From Paramecium sonneborni (lineage: Eukaryota; Ciliophora; Oligohymenophorea; Peniculida; Parameciidae), in the NCBI GenBank assembly GCA_905182985.1, contig CAJJDN010000069.1:345009-409008 (forward strand): a DNA stretch of 64,000 bases. The letters run 5' to 3'. How positions within the stretch are numbered: the first letter of the stretch is position 1; every line of letters starts with the position of its first letter. The notes beneath the pieces are model-generated. The model saw only the letters and a list, made by a program, of their open reading frames with translations, was not told the origin of the DNA and made no database searches. Positions 63,513 to 64,000 of the stretch are shown here, one piece after another. The position numbers and the translations under genes are program-made.

Positions 63513-63985
63513 ATGTTAGTCACAGTTTTTCTGAATAGATGGAGAAAAACATTTAAAGCAATTTTAGTGGAAATCTAATTATAATGTTAATTAACTAGTA
63601 TTCCTTTTATTATTCCAGTAAGACACAATTAAATCTAATATAATTATAATTATTATTAAGTGAATTTTCATGTCCAAGATGCAAAAAATTTTAAACTTAT
63701 TAAAGTTATGGGTTTGATCATACTCTTTTATCTGTTCTAAAATCTTTTAAACTCTTATACAAAAATAATTATAGCGTAAATTTGATAAAGTAAGAATATT
63801 CTAATCTACATAACCAACTAATCCAAGATATTTTGTTTAAAATCAAATTGTTAGAAAATTCAAATGATAGTTTCACTAAGTATTAACTATCAGTATCACA
63901 CCTATTTTTGAATTTAGAAAAAACTGAAAGAAGTAAAAACATTAGATTTAAAAAAATATTTCAAAGAAATGTCTTATACAAGTGA
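63513..63985 (+). pseudogene. Shortened relative of the MIZ-like zinc finger/Kelch gene
   Basis: The frame from 63513 gives 'QCQLTSIPFIIPVRHNQI', matching CQFSKLPVTIPIRHSPI of the gene at 55004. About 45 nt later, in another phase, it gives FSCPRCKKFQTYQSYGFDHT LLSVL, matching the FACPGCRRYTNFKDYGVDYN part. The 30-odd residues with the His/Cys of the finger and the FDLEAW helix are missing, so the zinc site cannot form as in the other copy. A TGA at 63983-63985 ends it before any Kelch part. It could be a decayed paralog, or a shorter gene with an intron of about 43 nt. The start ATG is uncertain. Confidence 0.5.
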
Positions 63986-64000
63986 TATACTATAGCTATA

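Overview
This window reads as macronuclear DNA of a ciliate, most probably Paramecium. The long reading frames run through in-frame TAA and TAG, both used as glutamine, and end only at TGA. Introns are tiny, almost all 22-32 nt with about 25 nt most common, and have GT...AG ends. The DNA is very AT-rich and genes are packed with tens to a few hundred bases between them. Gene models here were built by hand with TAA/TAG=Q and short introns. Where exon sums are stated, they divide exactly by three.

Four assembly joins distort the window. Each gap (a single N at 23941, a single N at 34685, 306 N at 38538-38843, 417 N at 49909-50325) is flanked by the same sequence on both sides as a direct repeat of 1136, 1304, 970 and 694 bp. 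These look like contig ends whose overlap was not merged. They create duplicate fragments of a kinase, an Rb-like gene, two pterin dehydratase genes, a lysine-ketoglutarate reductase, a CXC gene and one unknown gene. Merging the overlaps gives about 59.2 kb and about 37 genes.

Layout. 1-6.4 kb: partial BART-domain gene (-), ZIP transporter (+), La-motif protein with a DUF3223 tail (-), ANTH adaptor (+), unknown (+), CID-domain protein (-). 6.4-12.7 kb: Cdh1-type APC/C activator (+), kinesin-3-like motor with FHA domain and C-terminal CaaX-like box (+), MORN-repeat protein (-). 12.8-21.3 kb: unknown (-), ankyrin-anoctamin fusion (-), cyclic-nucleotide-binding protein (+), unknown (+). 21.5-32.8 kb: SNF1/AMPK-like kinase (-) and Rb-like pocket protein (+) sharing a 32-bp divergent promoter, importin-alpha-like protein (+), EngB GTPase (+), small membrane protein (+), unknown Asn/Lys-rich protein (-). 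33-45 kb: two tandem pterin-4a-carbinolamine dehydratase-like genes (-), monofunctional lysine-ketoglutarate reductase (+), LIN54/tesmin-like CXC protein (-), UBR-box E3 (-). 45.4-54.7 kb: PARG (+), PEX11-like (+), unresolved coding stretch (+), EF-hand protein (-), unknown (+), small unknown (-), CLEC16A-like (-). 55-64 kb: zinc-finger/Kelch protein (+), ammonium transporter (-), ECH1-like isomerase (+), unknown (-), Aurora-like kinase (-), and a shortened copy of the zinc-finger/Kelch gene (+).

No operon logic is expected in this organism. Still, several cell-cycle functions fall in one window: Cdh1, Rb-like, LIN54-like CXC, Aurora-like and an SNF1-like kinase. No transposon, CRISPR array, rRNA or convincing tRNA was seen.
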